DNA from: an uncultured Lachnospiraceae bacterium
GTDB taxonomy: Bacteria > Bacillota > Clostridia > Lachnospirales > Lachnospiraceae
Direction of reading: 5' to 3'
Length of the DNA stretch: 64,000 bases
Assembly: GCA_947630025.1 (NCBI GenBank)
Contig: CANRFZ010000004.1
Location: forward strand, 62,001 to 126,000
Positions 16,834 to 26,517 of the stretch are shown here, in pieces (position 1 is the first letter of the stretch; every line of letters begins with the position of its first letter). The notes beneath the pieces are model-generated. The model was not told where the DNA came from, ran no database searches, and saw nothing but the letters and a program-made list of their open reading frames with translations. The translations under genes were made by a program, and so were the position numbers.

Positions 16834-17769
16834 TTATTCCTCCCGGTTGATCCTGCGCGTCACAAGCGTCAGCCGGTATTCAAAGTCGCGTCTGTTTTTC
16901 AACGCTATATTAGACAGTATCAGGCCGGTAAACAGCGACTGGATCGCCGCCAGTCCGATGAATCCGCAGACAAACAACGTGGGAAAGCGCAGCACAAGCC
17001 CGGTCTGCAGATAGGCGATGAGAATCGGGATGAACAGAAGCACCGCTATCACGGCAAGCGCCGCCGAACACAGTCCGAAGAACTGCATCGGCTTATAATC
17101 CCGGTATAATTTCAGGATCGTGCGGATCACTTTGAAGCCGTCGCTGAACGTATTGAGCTTCGACTGGCTTCCCTCCGGCCTGTCTCTGTATTCCACCACC
17201 ACATTTTCGATCTGCATATGATTGGACACCGCATGAATCGTCATTTCCGTCTCGATCTCGAATCCGGCGGACAGTACCGGAAATGTCTTGGCAAAACCGT
17301 AGCTGAACGCCCGGTAGCCGGTCATGATATCCTTGATCTCGCAGTTGAACAGGCGGTTGATGCCGCTTCTGACGATACTGTTGCCGAAGTTGTGGAAAGG
17401 CCGCTTGTTTTCCGTAAAATAGGTGGAGGATAGCCTGTCTCCCACGACCATGTCCGCATTGTGCGCAAGCACCAGCTCCGCCATCTGCGGCGCATACTCC
17501 ATCGGGTACGTGTCGTCGCCGTCCACCATGATATAGCACCGGGCTTCGATCTCCCGGAACATCCTGCGGATCACGTTGCCCTTGCCCTGCATATATTCGC
17601 GGCGCACGACGGCTCCCGCCTCTTTAGCCAGCGCCGCCGTCCGGTCCGTGGAATTATTGTCGTACACATACACCACCGCGTCGGGCAGCGCCGCCCTTGC
17701 GTCGGCCACCACTTTGGCGATCGTCTTTTCTTCATTATAGCATGGGATCAAAACCGCGATCTTATCCAT
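16834..17769 (-). CDS. Family 2 glycosyltransferase with C-terminal membrane anchor
   Basis: 311 aa. GT-A fold with the PCYNEE start, DNNSTD and the DGDDTYP metal-binding motif. Two C-terminal transmembrane helices follow at about 230-300. This architecture matches polyprenyl-phosphate glycosyltransferases that make lipid-linked hexose for membrane transferases such as GtrII/DUF6056. The ATG at 17769 follows GGAG; a GTG two codons earlier is less likely. It lies 45 bases after an MBOAT gene and upstream of the FkbH gene. Substrate sugar unknown. Confidence 0.85.
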   Translation of the reverse strand: MDKIAVLIPCYNEEKTIAKVVADARAALPDAVVYVYDNNSTDRTAALAKEAGAVVRREYMQGKGNVIRRMFREIEARCYIMVDGDDTYPMEYAPQMAELVLAHNADMVVGDRLSSTYFTENKRPFHNFGNSIVRSGINRLFNCEIKDIMTGYRAFSYGFAKTFPVLSAGFEIETEMTIHAVSNHMQIENVVVEYRDRPEGSQSKLNTFSDGFKVIRTILKLYRDYKPMQFFGLCSAALAVIAVLLFIPILIAYLQTGLVLRFPTLFVCGFIGLAAIQSLFTGLILSNIALKNRRDFEYRLTLVTRRINREE

Positions 17770-17814
17770 TTGCACTCCGCCTTTCCTCTGACACCGCAGC
17801 CGCCGGGCCGGACG

Positions 17815-19353
17815 TCAGAATCCCTGATAGATAAATTCCCCTGCGCTGTAACCCGGCCCATAGCAGCCGAAAAGAATTACTGCAAAAATAAGCGCGTACC
17901 AGACCGCCCACCGTATCGGCAGCGCTCTGGCGGCGATCAGCTCCCGCACGGAGCCTTTCCTGTCCTGCATCAGCGATATGCCGCACAACAAAAGCAGCGC
18001 CCCCGCCGCAATCACCAGCTCGCCGGCGTCCAATCCCAGCCCCAGAAGACTGCCGTCCCACAGGATATGGGGATTCCAGACCGTCACCGCGCCTTTGAGC
18101 ATCGCGAAGGCGTCTCCCACCGAGGCCGCCCGGAAAAACAGGTCGCCGATGCACACCAGAAAGAACGTCCGCACAATGCGGACAACGCCCACCGGCCTGC
18201 CGCCGGCATTGATATGCCATCTCTCCATCAGGCGGGCGCAGGGCGGCGCCAGAAGCTCCTCCATCACGATGTAGAACCAGTGGAGCAGGCCGGAGCCGAT
18301 CACGAATTTCCAATCTCCCCCGTGCCAGATGCCCACCGTCAGCCACAGGAGAAACATCGCCGCAAAAGTGGCGTACTGCTTGCCCCGCTTCCTGCCGAAC
18401 CGCTCTTTCCACCGGCGGTTCAGATCGGTAAAAAACCGCGTGCGCAGCACCGGATAAAACACGTATTCTTTCATCCAGACGCCCAGCGTGATATGCCATC
18501 TGCGCCAATATTCCGCGACGCTGCGTGACAGAAACGGCGTCCTGAAATTTTCCGGCAGGAGAATGCCGAAACTCTCCGAGATGCCCAGCACGATATCCAT
18601 GCACCCCGAGAAATCCGTATAGAGCTGGAAAGCGTAACATACCGTGGCGAACCAGATAAACGCGCCGGGATAGTCCGCGTAGCCGCCGTACACCGTATCC
18701 ACCATCGTGCCGAGGCGCTCCGCGATCACCAGCTTCTTAAAAAATCCCCACAACATCCGCTGCAGTCCTCTGGTAACGCGGACATAATCAAACGGATGCG
18801 GCTCAAAAAACTGTTCGCCGTGCTCCCTGTACTTGAGGATCGGCCCGGAGATGACCGCCGGAAAATACAGGCCGTAAAGCATCAGTTTCAGATAGTTTTG
18901 CTGGGGCGCGGCGATGCCGTAATATACGTCGATCACGTACCCCAGCAGGGAGAACGTATAGAACGAAACGCCCAACGGCACCAAAAAATCCACGCTCTCG
19001 ATCAGGGGCCGCCTGCTGCCGAACAGGGCCGCGATGCCGTCAATCGTATAGATGCCGAAATTCACATATTTTAATACGACAAGTATGCCGATATTGACCA
19101 GTACCGTTCCCACGAGAACCGCCCTGCGCCTGCGAACCAGCTCGGGCGGCGCCGCCTCCAGCAGCCGTATGCCGATATAACAGGCCGTCACCGACACAAT
19201 GGGATAGAGAATGAGCAGGCCGCTGCCGCTGACCAGATAATACGCCGCGCTGCACAAAAGAAGCAGCCCCCACTGGCATTTTCGTGGTATAATATAATAC
19301 AAAAGCAGAATAATACTAAAAAAGCATAAAAAATAAAATGATGTAATACCCAT
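17815..19353 (-). CDS. MBOAT family O-acyltransferase
   Basis: 512 aa, about eleven membrane helices. It carries the MBOAT signature region with the conserved active-site His in GIWHGGDWKF and the second His in GLLHW. The GFFKKLVIAERLG and YTDFSGCMDI segments are typical of the DltB/AlgI/PatA branch. It should move an acyl group across the membrane onto a surface polysaccharide. It is first in a leftward unit with GT2, FkbH and ACP genes. The ribosome site is weak. A second MBOAT is encoded divergently, 264 bases away. Confidence 0.88.
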   Translation of the reverse strand: MGITSFYFLCFFSIILLLYYIIPRKCQWGLLLLCSAAYYLVSGSGLLILYPIVSVTACYIGIRLLEAAPPELVRRRRAVLVGTVLVNIGILVVLKYVNFGIYTIDGIAALFGSRRPLIESVDFLVPLGVSFYTFSLLGYVIDVYYGIAAPQQNYLKLMLYGLYFPAVISGPILKYREHGEQFFEPHPFDYVRVTRGLQRMLWGFFKKLVIAERLGTMVDTVYGGYADYPGAFIWFATVCYAFQLYTDFSGCMDIVLGISESFGILLPENFRTPFLSRSVAEYWRRWHITLGVWMKEYVFYPVLRTRFFTDLNRRWKERFGRKRGKQYATFAAMFLLWLTVGIWHGGDWKFVIGSGLLHWFYIVMEELLAPPCARLMERWHINAGGRPVGVVRIVRTFFLVCIGDLFFRAASVGDAFAMLKGAVTVWNPHILWDGSLLGLGLDAGELVIAAGALLLLCGISLMQDRKGSVRELIAARALPIRWAVWYALIFAVILFGCYGPGYSAGEFIYQGF

Positions 19354-19421
19354 GGGCTATCCGTTCCGTCCATAAATAACATTGTACTATCTCTAATGCC
19401 AGCAGCGTAAATCATTCCGGA

Positions 19422-19463
19422 AGAATTGCGAAGCAATTCTTGAGAGGCAGACTGCGGAGTCTG
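19422..19463. other. Two adjacent hairpins between the divergent MBOAT genes
   Basis: AGAATTGC/GCAATTCT (19422-19440) and CAGACT/AGTCTG (19448-19463), followed on the + strand by a T-rich stretch. They would fit a terminator, but there is no gene ending here, so they may be the relic of one or an attenuator. Confidence 0.5.
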
Positions 19464-19535
19464 TCTTTATTTTATCATAAAATCATTCCAAAAAAAACCA
19501 CTTTTGCAGGAATTTTCCCGAAAGCGCCGCGGCAT

Positions 19536-19564
19536 TTGCATAAAGTACGCAGATGAGGTAAAAT
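19536..19564 (+). promoter_or_regulatory. Promoter of the rightward MBOAT/SGNH pair
   Basis: TTGCAT, 17-base spacer, TAAAAT, with an AGGAGG ribosome site 10 bases before the ATG at 19618. Confidence 0.65.
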
Positions 19565-19617
19565 GAGCAGAGAGTCACGAGGAGCGCACGGCTTATATAA
19601 AATCACAGGAGGCAGAT

Positions 19618-21063
19618 ATGTTATTTAATTCGCTGACATTCGCGGCATTTCTTATCGTTGTTTTTTTGTTGTATTATATCATACCCCACAAATACCGCTG
19701 GATATTCCTGCTGGCGGCGAGTTACGTGTTCTATATGAATCTGCACGTCGCCTACGGCCTTCTGCTGCTGGCCACAACGGTTCTGACCTATGTGCTGGGG
19801 CTGCGCACGGAAGCCGCTCCCACCGCGCGGGCCAAAAAGCGGTGCCTGCTTCTGGGTATCGTGCCGCTGGTACTTGTGCTGCTCTTTTTTAAGACGGCTG
19901 CCCCCGTCATCGACAGGCTCAACGCGCTGATCGACGCGGGACGGCTCTCCCTGCAGCCATTGACAATCCGCATCCTGCTGCCGGCAGGCGTTTCGTTTTA
20001 TTTCTTTCAGTCCATCGGGTATCTGATCGACGTATACCGCGGCAAAGTCAAGGCGGAGCGGCACTTCGGCTATTACGCCCTGTTTGTCTCCTTCTTTCCC
20101 CAGCTTCTGGCCGGGCCCATCGGACGGGCGGACAGCCTGCTGCCGCAGTACAAAAAAGAACATCCCTTTGACTACGACAAGGCATCCTACGGCATCCGGC
20201 TGATGGCATGGGGCTATTTCAAGAAGCTGGTGATCGCCGATGTGCTGGCCGGGGTGGTAAATACGGTCTACGACAACGCGACCTCCTATGTGGGACTGGT
20301 CTTTATCGTGGTGACGATTCTGTTTGCCATCGAGATATACTGCGACTTTTCCGGTTATTCGGATATCGCCGTGGGGTGCGCCAAACTGTTCGGCATCGAT
20401 CTGATGACCAACTTTCGGACGCCGTACTTCTCGTTCTCGATTCGGGAATTTTGGAGCCGATGGCACATTTCACTGTCCACATGGCTGCGGGATTACGTGT
20501 ATATTCCGCTGGGCGGAAGCCGCGTTCCCAAATGGCGGCACTGCCTGAATCTGCTGATCACGTTTCTCGTAAGCGGCTTCTGGCACGGGAGCCGTCTCAC
20601 CTATCTGGCATGGGGCGGACTGCACGGTCTGCTGCAGGTCATCGAGACGCTGCTCTACCCTAAGACCAGAAAGGGCGTGGAAGTCAAGCGGAAGAAGCAC
20701 TGGTGGCAGCTCCCAATTACCTTCCTGCTGCTATGTTTTACATGGATTTTCTTCCGCGCCAACAGTATAACGGATGCGGTCTGGATCATCAAGAAGCTCT
20801 TTTGGGATATCGGGCGTCCGATGGTCTATCTGCAGACCTGCGTCATCTGTCTGGGACTCACCAAGGCGGCGGCGATCGGCATCCTGACGTCCATAGCGGT
20901 ACTGACGATTTACGATCTGCTTTCCCTGAAAGGCGACGTGATTGCCGCTTTTTCCAGACAGAAATTTTTTATCCGATGGCCCGTGTACGTTCTGTTTCTG
21001 ATCGCCATCGCCCTGTTCTCCTCTAAGAACGTGGCGACGGAATTTATTTACTTCCAGTTCTGA
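19618..21063 (+). CDS. MBOAT family O-acyltransferase
   Basis: 481 aa, about eleven membrane helices. MBOAT hallmarks: the conserved His in SGFWHGSRLTY, a second His in GLHGLLQ, and the GYFKKLVIADVLAG and YCDFSGYSDIA segments. It is closest in kind to AlgI/DltB-like enzymes. The next gene downstream encodes an SGNH-like partner, the usual pairing in which MBOAT passes the acyl group to the extracytoplasmic hydrolase-like protein or polymer. A good promoter (19536-19564) and an AGGAGG site precede the ATG. Confidence 0.9.
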   Translation: MLFNSLTFAAFLIVVFLLYYIIPHKYRWIFLLAASYVFYMNLHVAYGLLLLATTVLTYVLGLRTEAAPTARAKKRCLLLGIVPLVLVLLFFKTAAPVIDRLNALIDAGRLSLQPLTIRILLPAGVSFYFFQSIGYLIDVYRGKVKAERHFGYYALFVSFFPQLLAGPIGRADSLLPQYKKEHPFDYDKASYGIRLMAWGYFKKLVIADVLAGVVNTVYDNATSYVGLVFIVVTILFAIEIYCDFSGYSDIAVGCAKLFGIDLMTNFRTPYFSFSIREFWSRWHISLSTWLRDYVYIPLGGSRVPKWRHCLNLLITFLVSGFWHGSRLTYLAWGGLHGLLQVIETLLYPKTRKGVEVKRKKHWWQLPITFLLLCFTWIFFRANSITDAVWIIKKLFWDIGRPMVYLQTCVICLGLTKAAAIGILTSIAVLTIYDLLSLKGDVIAAFSRQKFFIRWPVYVLFLIAIALFSSKNVATEFIYFQF

Positions 21064-21212
21064 CGCAGACTTCAGAGCATGACTGAAAATCTTATTCTGA
21101 CGCAAACGTCCGAGCGCGACTGAATATCTTGTTCCGGCGCAGCCGCCGGAACTTGGCCGAGTACCTTATTAATCATGTAAAAAGCGCACTGATGTGCCGA
21201 TTGGAGATTGCC

Positions 21213-22172
21213 ATGAAAGAAAAAAAAGCGATGCTTCGCTTCCTCCTGAAATGTATCCTGATCCCCGCCGCGGCGGTTCTGATCATCTACGCCATCAACA
21301 GGCCCTATGCCAAAATCAACGACCTGAATTATCAGGACGACATCAAATACGAATTTCTGGGCGACCTCTATACGGATATCGCCATCGGCAATCTGGGAAG
21401 CTCCCACGGCGCCTACGGCTTCCGTTACAATGATCTGGAGGAAAAGGGAATCGTATGCTTTAATTTCGGTAATGTCAGCCAAAGTTACAACTATGACTAC
21501 GCCATCCTAAAGGAGTTCTCGGACGATATGGCGGACGGCAGCGTTATGTTTATCCCTGTCTCCTACTTTTCCTTTAACAACGAGGTAGTCAACGCCAGAG
21601 AAGCGGAGGCGATGAGCATCCACTATTACCGGCTGCTCTCCCCGCGCAACATACCGGATTACGATCCTTATATCGATCTGGTCACGCATATTTTCCCCGT
21701 TCTGTCTGCCGGCGAGGATCTGCTGCAGCTCTTTCCAAAGCTGAACACGGTGCTCACCGCCCGGGCGGACTATGAGGGAATCAATGTGGACGAATTTATC
21801 CAAAATGCACAGACCAGATATGACCGGCATTTCGGCGGCAAAGAGGAGTATTTCCTGCCGGAGCGGATCGAGGAGCTGCGCGAGATCATAATCTATTGTC
21901 AGGAGCATAACATTACGCCTGTGCTGATCACCACGCCTTTTTCCAAATATTACAGCGAGCTGGTGTCCGACGAATTTCTGCAGGAATTTTATGACACGAT
22001 CCACACCATAGCGGACGATACGCAGGTGAATTATTATGATTACTCCCGCGATCCGCGCTTCTATGAAAATCTGGAACTGTTTTCGGACCCCGACCATCTG
22101 ACGGAGGACGGCGCGCTCTACTTTACCGATCTTTTGTGGGATGAAATAGAGGAGCTGCAGCGTTTTCACTAG
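21213..22172 (+). CDS. SGNH-like partner of MBOAT (DltD/AlgJ-type role)
   Basis: 319 aa. One N-terminal membrane helix (about 10-27), then an extracytoplasmic domain with GNLGSSHGAYG near residue 60 in place of GDS. A C-terminal DPDHLTEDGA matches the DxxH block. Membrane-anchored SGNH-like proteins downstream of MBOAT genes complete O-acylation of surface polymers. The ATG at 21213 follows GGAG; the 150-base gap to the MBOAT gene has a small GC hairpin (CGGCGC region, about 21134-21152). It converges with the deacetylase gene only 6 bases away. Confidence 0.75.
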   Translation: MKEKKAMLRFLLKCILIPAAAVLIIYAINRPYAKINDLNYQDDIKYEFLGDLYTDIAIGNLGSSHGAYGFRYNDLEEKGIVCFNFGNVSQSYNYDYAILKEFSDDMADGSVMFIPVSYFSFNNEVVNAREAEAMSIHYYRLLSPRNIPDYDPYIDLVTHIFPVLSAGEDLLQLFPKLNTVLTARADYEGINVDEFIQNAQTRYDRHFGGKEEYFLPERIEELREIIIYCQEHNITPVLITTPFSKYYSELVSDEFLQEFYDTIHTIADDTQVNYYDYSRDPRFYENLELFSDPDHLTEDGALYFTDLLWDEIEELQRFH

Positions 22173-22178
22173 CTGCAG

Positions 22179-23117
22179 CTACCGTATCAGTTCTCCCATA
22201 TGCTCCACGGCATTCTTTTCCGTCCTGCGGTTCCCGCTCAGATAGAACGCATCGGCAGCCACCCGGTCGATCTCATCGGTGGTTTCCTCCGCCAGCATCA
22301 GCCCCGGATGGAAAACCAGTTCCAGATCCCGCCTGCCCCGCTCCGCGCGGGCCTTCATACCGGCGTACAGACGCGAGATCCTCTCATAGTCCATGTGCCC
22401 GCTCATGACAAGCCCCCACATATACACGGACGGCAGGCCGTGCTTTTTGGCGTAACGGTCCACTTTGCCGGAGTAGAGCCATAGCAGAACATTCTTGACG
22501 ATATTCACGGGACGGTAGCTTCTCCACAGTCCGAAGGTTTTCAAAAATACGCCCAGCGGCTCTTTCGCGTTGCGGATATACTCCACTTCATACCGCTCCT
22601 CGGCGATCACTTCCGTCAGCGCCTCCCACACCACGGGGATCATATGAGTATGCTGGTGGGAATCGATGCGCATTTTCGTCTGTCTGCAGGGAACGCCGCT
22701 CGCAGCCGCCGTCTCCATGGCAGATCCGATCACGCGCTGCGCCGCCTCGATCTGCGCCTTGATCTCGATTTTGAGCTGCCGCCTGAGCTGCCGACGCTTC
22801 CACGGAAGATAGGACGCCAGAAACAGACCGGCCCAAGACAGTTTCATCAGGCCGCCGGCGGGCTCTGCCAGCATAGGCACGGACGCCGCTCCCGCTAAGC
22901 TCCGGCCCTCCACGAAGTCCAGATGCACGGACATCGCCGGCAGAAAAGGAAGCTCCGGCACGGCCCGGTACAACATCTCGGCGCACACATCCGTACAGGA
23001 CATATTCGGCGTGACGCTGATACTGCCCAGACACCCTTTCTTCATACAGTCGATGATATCCTCGGACGTGTGAACCGTCAGCGCGTAATCATCGGAATGA
23101 ACATCTATCGCAGACAT
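22179..23117 (-). CDS. ChbG/HpnK (YdjC-like) carbohydrate deacetylase
   Basis: 312 aa TIM-barrel-like deacetylase. Metal-site motifs are visible: HSDDYAL at the N-terminus (the DD pair), HLDFVEG around residue 67, and DSHQHTH around residue 150. Members remove N-acetyl groups from chito-oligosaccharides or lipid-linked sugars. The start codon directly follows the stop of the upstream GT2 (TAAATG), so translation is coupled. It probably deacetylates the sugar made or transferred by that GT2 (inference). Confidence 0.82.
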   Translation of the reverse strand: MSAIDVHSDDYALTVHTSEDIIDCMKKGCLGSISVTPNMSCTDVCAEMLYRAVPELPFLPAMSVHLDFVEGRSLAGAASVPMLAEPAGGLMKLSWAGLFLASYLPWKRRQLRRQLKIEIKAQIEAAQRVIGSAMETAAASGVPCRQTKMRIDSHQHTHMIPVVWEALTEVIAEERYEVEYIRNAKEPLGVFLKTFGLWRSYRPVNIVKNVLLWLYSGKVDRYAKKHGLPSVYMWGLVMSGHMDYERISRLYAGMKARAERGRRDLELVFHPGLMLAEETTDEIDRVAADAFYLSGNRRTEKNAVEHMGELIR

Positions 23118-24107
23118 TTACTGCTCCTCTTTTTGATCGTCTTTTTTCCATACCACCGTGTCGATAATGTACCGCGGCCTCTGCTTCGTCTCCATATAGA
23201 TCTTGCCGATATACTCGCCCATGATTCCCAGAGACAGTAGCGTGATCCCGCCGATCAGAAGCGACACGATCATCGTCGTCGTGTAGCCGGGCACGTTGTT
23301 GCCCCGCACCCAGTCCACCAGACTGATCACGCCCATCACGCAGCTGAACAGAAAGACGATAAATCCCAGCACGCTGATCATCCGCAGCGGCCTGACGCTC
23401 ATGGACGTAATGCCGTCCAGCGCCAGCGTCATCATCTTGCCCAGCGTATATTTGGAATGGCCGGCCTCCCGCGCCTTTACGTCAAAATATACCACGTCGG
23501 ACGGAAATCCCATCGTCGGAATCAGCCCGCGCAGAAACAGGTTGGTCTCCCGGTATTCCGCCAGTGCGTCCAGCGCCTTGCGGGACATCAGGCGGTAATC
23601 TGCGTGATTGGTGATCACACGGCTCCCCAGCAGATGCATCAGTTTATAGTACAACGTAGCGGTGCCTTTCTTAAACGCGCCGTCCGAATGCCGGTCGTTG
23701 CGCACGCCGTAGACCACCTCGCTGCCCGCCATATAACACTCCAGAAACCGATCCAGCGCTTCGATATCCTGCTGCAGATCAGCGTCAATCGTCACCACCA
23801 CATCCGCCGCCGTCCTCGCCGTCATCATGCCCGCGAGGATCGCGCTCTGGTGGCCGAAATTGCCTGCCAGACTGACCACGGCGTAGAGCGGGTTCCCTGC
23901 TGCAATCTGATGGAGCAGTCTGAGCGTCTGATCCTTGCTGCCGTCGTTGACAAACATCACTTTGCTTCCCGCGGCTATCTTATGGGCACCCATCAGGCGG
24001 TGCAGCTTGTCCCCCAGCACCCGGGCGGATTTCTCCACCACTTCCTCCTCGTTATAACAGGGTACTACCAGATACAAAACCGGTATGCTTCTTTGTTCTT
24101 CGCTCAT
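23118..24107 (-). CDS. Family 2 glycosyltransferase, ArnC/GtrB-like
   Basis: 329 aa. GT-A domain with VVPCYNEEEVV, VNDGSKDQT and the DADLQQD metal motif, then QSAILAGM and two C-terminal transmembrane helices (about 240-310). This is the layout of undecaprenyl-phosphate sugar transferases such as GtrB and ArnC. The product would be a polyprenyl-phosphate-linked sugar for export. The ATG at 24107 is preferred because an upstream in-frame extension overlaps poorly and has no ribosome site. It lies between the epimerase and deacetylase genes. Confidence 0.88.
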   Translation of the reverse strand: MSEEQRSIPVLYLVVPCYNEEEVVEKSARVLGDKLHRLMGAHKIAAGSKVMFVNDGSKDQTLRLLHQIAAGNPLYAVVSLAGNFGHQSAILAGMMTARTAADVVVTIDADLQQDIEALDRFLECYMAGSEVVYGVRNDRHSDGAFKKGTATLYYKLMHLLGSRVITNHADYRLMSRKALDALAEYRETNLFLRGLIPTMGFPSDVVYFDVKAREAGHSKYTLGKMMTLALDGITSMSVRPLRMISVLGFIVFLFSCVMGVISLVDWVRGNNVPGYTTTMIVSLLIGGITLLSLGIMGEYIGKIYMETKQRPRYIIDTVVWKKDDQKEEQ

Positions 24108-24206
24108 ATCCACCGCGCCTTTCTGTGCTGTCTTTTCTCTCCGCAGGCCGGGGCCCGCTGCGTCTCCGGAGCATCTGCGCCCCGCCGTCTTTCTAAACAC
24201 GCCCTG

Positions 24207-25202
24207 CTATACGCCGTAATAGGATCGGTACCACTCCACGAACCGCCGCAGGCCCACCTCGATGGGCGTGTCCGGCTTGAAACCGTAATCCCGCATCAGA
24301 TCCGATACGTCCGCGCAGGTTCGGTATACGTCTCCGGGCTGCATCGGCAGATACTCCTTCACCGCTTCCCTGCCGATACATTTCTCCAGCGTCCGTATAT
24401 AGTCCATCAGTTTCTCCGGCCTGTTGTTGCCGATATTGTAGAGTCTGTACCGCACGCCCTTGGCATTGGCGTCGGGCGGGCTGCACAGAATATTTTCCAT
24501 GCCGCTTACGATATCGTCCACATAGGTAAAATCCCGGTACATATCGCCATTATTATAGATCTGGATCGGCTCCCCGGCAAAAATCTTACGGGTAAACTTA
24601 AAGTACGCCATGTCCGGTCTTCCGTATGGGCCGTATACGGTAAAAAACCGCAGCCCCGTCACCGGGATGTGGTACAGTTTGCTATAGGCGTGCGCCATCA
24701 GCTCATTGGACTTCTTGGTGGCCGCATACAGACTGACCGGCTCGTCCGCCTTGTCTTCCGTGGAAAAAGGAATCTTGTCGTTGCCGCCGTAGACGGAACT
24801 GGACGAGGCGTAGACCAGATGCTCCACCGGAAAGAAGCGGCATCCTTCCAGAATGTGAAAGAAACCCATCATGTTGGACCGCATATAGGCGTCCGGATTT
24901 TCGATACTGTACCGCACGCCCGCCTGCGCGCCCAGATTCACCACGATGTCCGGCTTATATTCCCGAAAAAGCCGAAGCACTTCCTCCTTATCGCCCAGAT
25001 CGCCCCTGATAAAGGTATAGCCGTCATACTTGGACAGAATGGCCAGCCTGTCCTCCTTCAGGCGGACGTCATAATAGTCGTTCAGATTGTCAAAGCCGAC
25101 CACGTCAGCGCCGCGCTCCAGAAGGCTTCGGGACAGATGAAAGCCGATAAATCCCGCGCCGCCCGTCACCAGATATACTTTCCCCGCATCCAGCGAACCC
25201 AT
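24207..25202 (-). CDS. UDP-glucuronate 4-epimerase
   Basis: 331 aa extended short-chain dehydrogenase. TGGAGFIG loop at 13-20, an SSSSVYGG segment, and YAATKKSNELMAHAYS with the catalytic Tyr/Lys; the NLNDYYDVRLK stretch is characteristic of CapI-type UDP-GlcA 4-epimerases. It converts UDP-glucuronate to UDP-galacturonate. The gene immediately follows ugd (4 bases between them), which supplies UDP-glucuronate, so the pair gives a complete route to UDP-GalA for the glycan. Confidence 0.87.
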   Translation of the reverse strand: MGSLDAGKVYLVTGGAGFIGFHLSRSLLERGADVVGFDNLNDYYDVRLKEDRLAILSKYDGYTFIRGDLGDKEEVLRLFREYKPDIVVNLGAQAGVRYSIENPDAYMRSNMMGFFHILEGCRFFPVEHLVYASSSSVYGGNDKIPFSTEDKADEPVSLYAATKKSNELMAHAYSKLYHIPVTGLRFFTVYGPYGRPDMAYFKFTRKIFAGEPIQIYNNGDMYRDFTYVDDIVSGMENILCSPPDANAKGVRYRLYNIGNNRPEKLMDYIRTLEKCIGREAVKEYLPMQPGDVYRTCADVSDLMRDYGFKPDTPIEVGLRRFVEWYRSYYGV

Positions 25203-25206
25203 ATTT

Positions 25207-26517
25207 CTACCGTCCTATACTGTAATATTCAATACCGGCTTCCTTCATCGCCGCCACATTGTAGAGATTCCTGCCGTCATAGACGAGAGGGATCTGCATC
25301 TTTTCCCGAAAGACCGAAGGCGGCAGATTTCTGATCTCGTCCCACTCCGTAAAGATAAAACAGATGTCGGCCCCCTCCAGCGCTTCCTGCGGCGACGCCG
25401 CGTAGCGGATGCTGCCCTTCTGTGCGGGGCCCTCCGGAAATCTTTGTCTAAAATGCTCCGACGCCGCGGGATCGTAGGCGCAGACTTCCGCACCGCCTTC
25501 CAGCAGAAGCTGCACATTGTCCAACGACGGCGCTTCCCGCAGATCGTCCGTTCCCGCCTTGAACGCCAGCCCCAGTACGGCCACTTTCAGATTTTGGAAC
25601 GTGATCATCCGGTTGCTGGCCTTTTGGAACAACTTCGTCTTCTGCTCCGCGTTGACGTCCACCGCCGCCTCCACCGTGCGCAGCGTGTAGCCGTGTTGTC
25701 TGGCCAGATATTTTAACGCCTTGGTATCCTTGGGGAAACAGCTTCCGCCGTAACCCACGCCGGCATTCAGAAACCGTGCGCCGATGCGGGCATCGTAGCT
25801 CATGCCCTCCGCCACGGCGTCTATGTCCGCGCCCACCAGCTCGCACAGGTTGGCGATGTCGTTCATATAGGAAATCTTCAGCGCCAGAAAATCGTTGCAG
25901 GCATATTTGATCATCTCGGCGGAACGCCGGTTGACGGATACGATCGGCAGGCCGAAAGGCTCATAAATCTTCCGCAGCTTCTCCTCCGCTTCCCTGCTCT
26001 CCGTGCCGATGATGATTCTGGCCGCGTGCAGCGTATCGTGCACGGCGGAACCCTGCGCCAGAAACTCCGGGTTGGACGCCACCTCGATCTTGACGTCACG
26101 CTTCAGAAAATCCCGGATAAACTGCTCCACCTTATCGTTGGTTCCCACGGGAACGGTGGATTTCACTACCACAAGACAGTCGTTTTCCACGGACTCGGCG
26201 ATCTGCCGCGACACCGTCGCGATATAACTCAAATTGGCGGAACCGTCCGGCTGCTCGGGCGTACCGACGCCGATAAAGATCGCCTCCGCATTCCTGTATG
26301 CACTCTGGTAGTCCGTCGTGTAGTGGAGCCTGCCGGTGGCGTTGTTTTTGCGCATCAGCTCCTCCAGCCCTTCCTCAAAAATCGGCGACACACCGGATTC
26401 CATCAGCTTAATTTTATTTTCATCCACATCGACACAGGTGACGTCGTGCCCTTTTTCCGCAAAACAGACACCCGCGACCAGTCCCACATATCCCGTTCCC
26501 GCAACTGCTATTTTCAT
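25207..26517 (-). CDS. ugd: UDP-glucose 6-dehydrogenase
   Basis: 436 aa. It has the full family layout: NAD loop AVAGTGYVGLV at 4-14, the central NPEFLAQG segment, catalytic Cys260 in GVGYGGSCFPKD, and a C-terminal UDP-binding domain with FKAGTDDLREAPS. It oxidises UDP-glucose to UDP-glucuronate. The start overlaps the stop of the upstream GT2 gene (ATGA), so the genes are translationally coupled. Confidence 0.95.
   Translation of the reverse strand: MKIAVAGTGYVGLVAGVCFAEKGHDVTCVDVDENKIKLMESGVSPIFEEGLEELMRKNNATGRLHYTTDYQSAYRNAEAIFIGVGTPEQPDGSANLSYIATVSRQIAESVENDCLVVVKSTVPVGTNDKVEQFIRDFLKRDVKIEVASNPEFLAQGSAVHDTLHAARIIIGTESREAEEKLRKIYEPFGLPIVSVNRRSAEMIKYACNDFLALKISYMNDIANLCELVGADIDAVAEGMSYDARIGARFLNAGVGYGGSCFPKDTKALKYLARQHGYTLRTVEAAVDVNAEQKTKLFQKASNRMITFQNLKVAVLGLAFKAGTDDLREAPSLDNVQLLLEGGAEVCAYDPAASEHFRQRFPEGPAQKGSIRYAASPQEALEGADICFIFTEWDEIRNLPPSVFREKMQIPLVYDGRNLYNVAAMKEAGIEYYSIGR

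Noticed and set aside
19422-19463. Terminator for an upstream gene
   Set aside because: No gene ends here; both neighbours start and diverge from this region.
23457-25334. A 625-codon open frame on the + strand
   Set aside because: Runs antisense through the GT2, epimerase and the start of ugd, all of which are certain genes.
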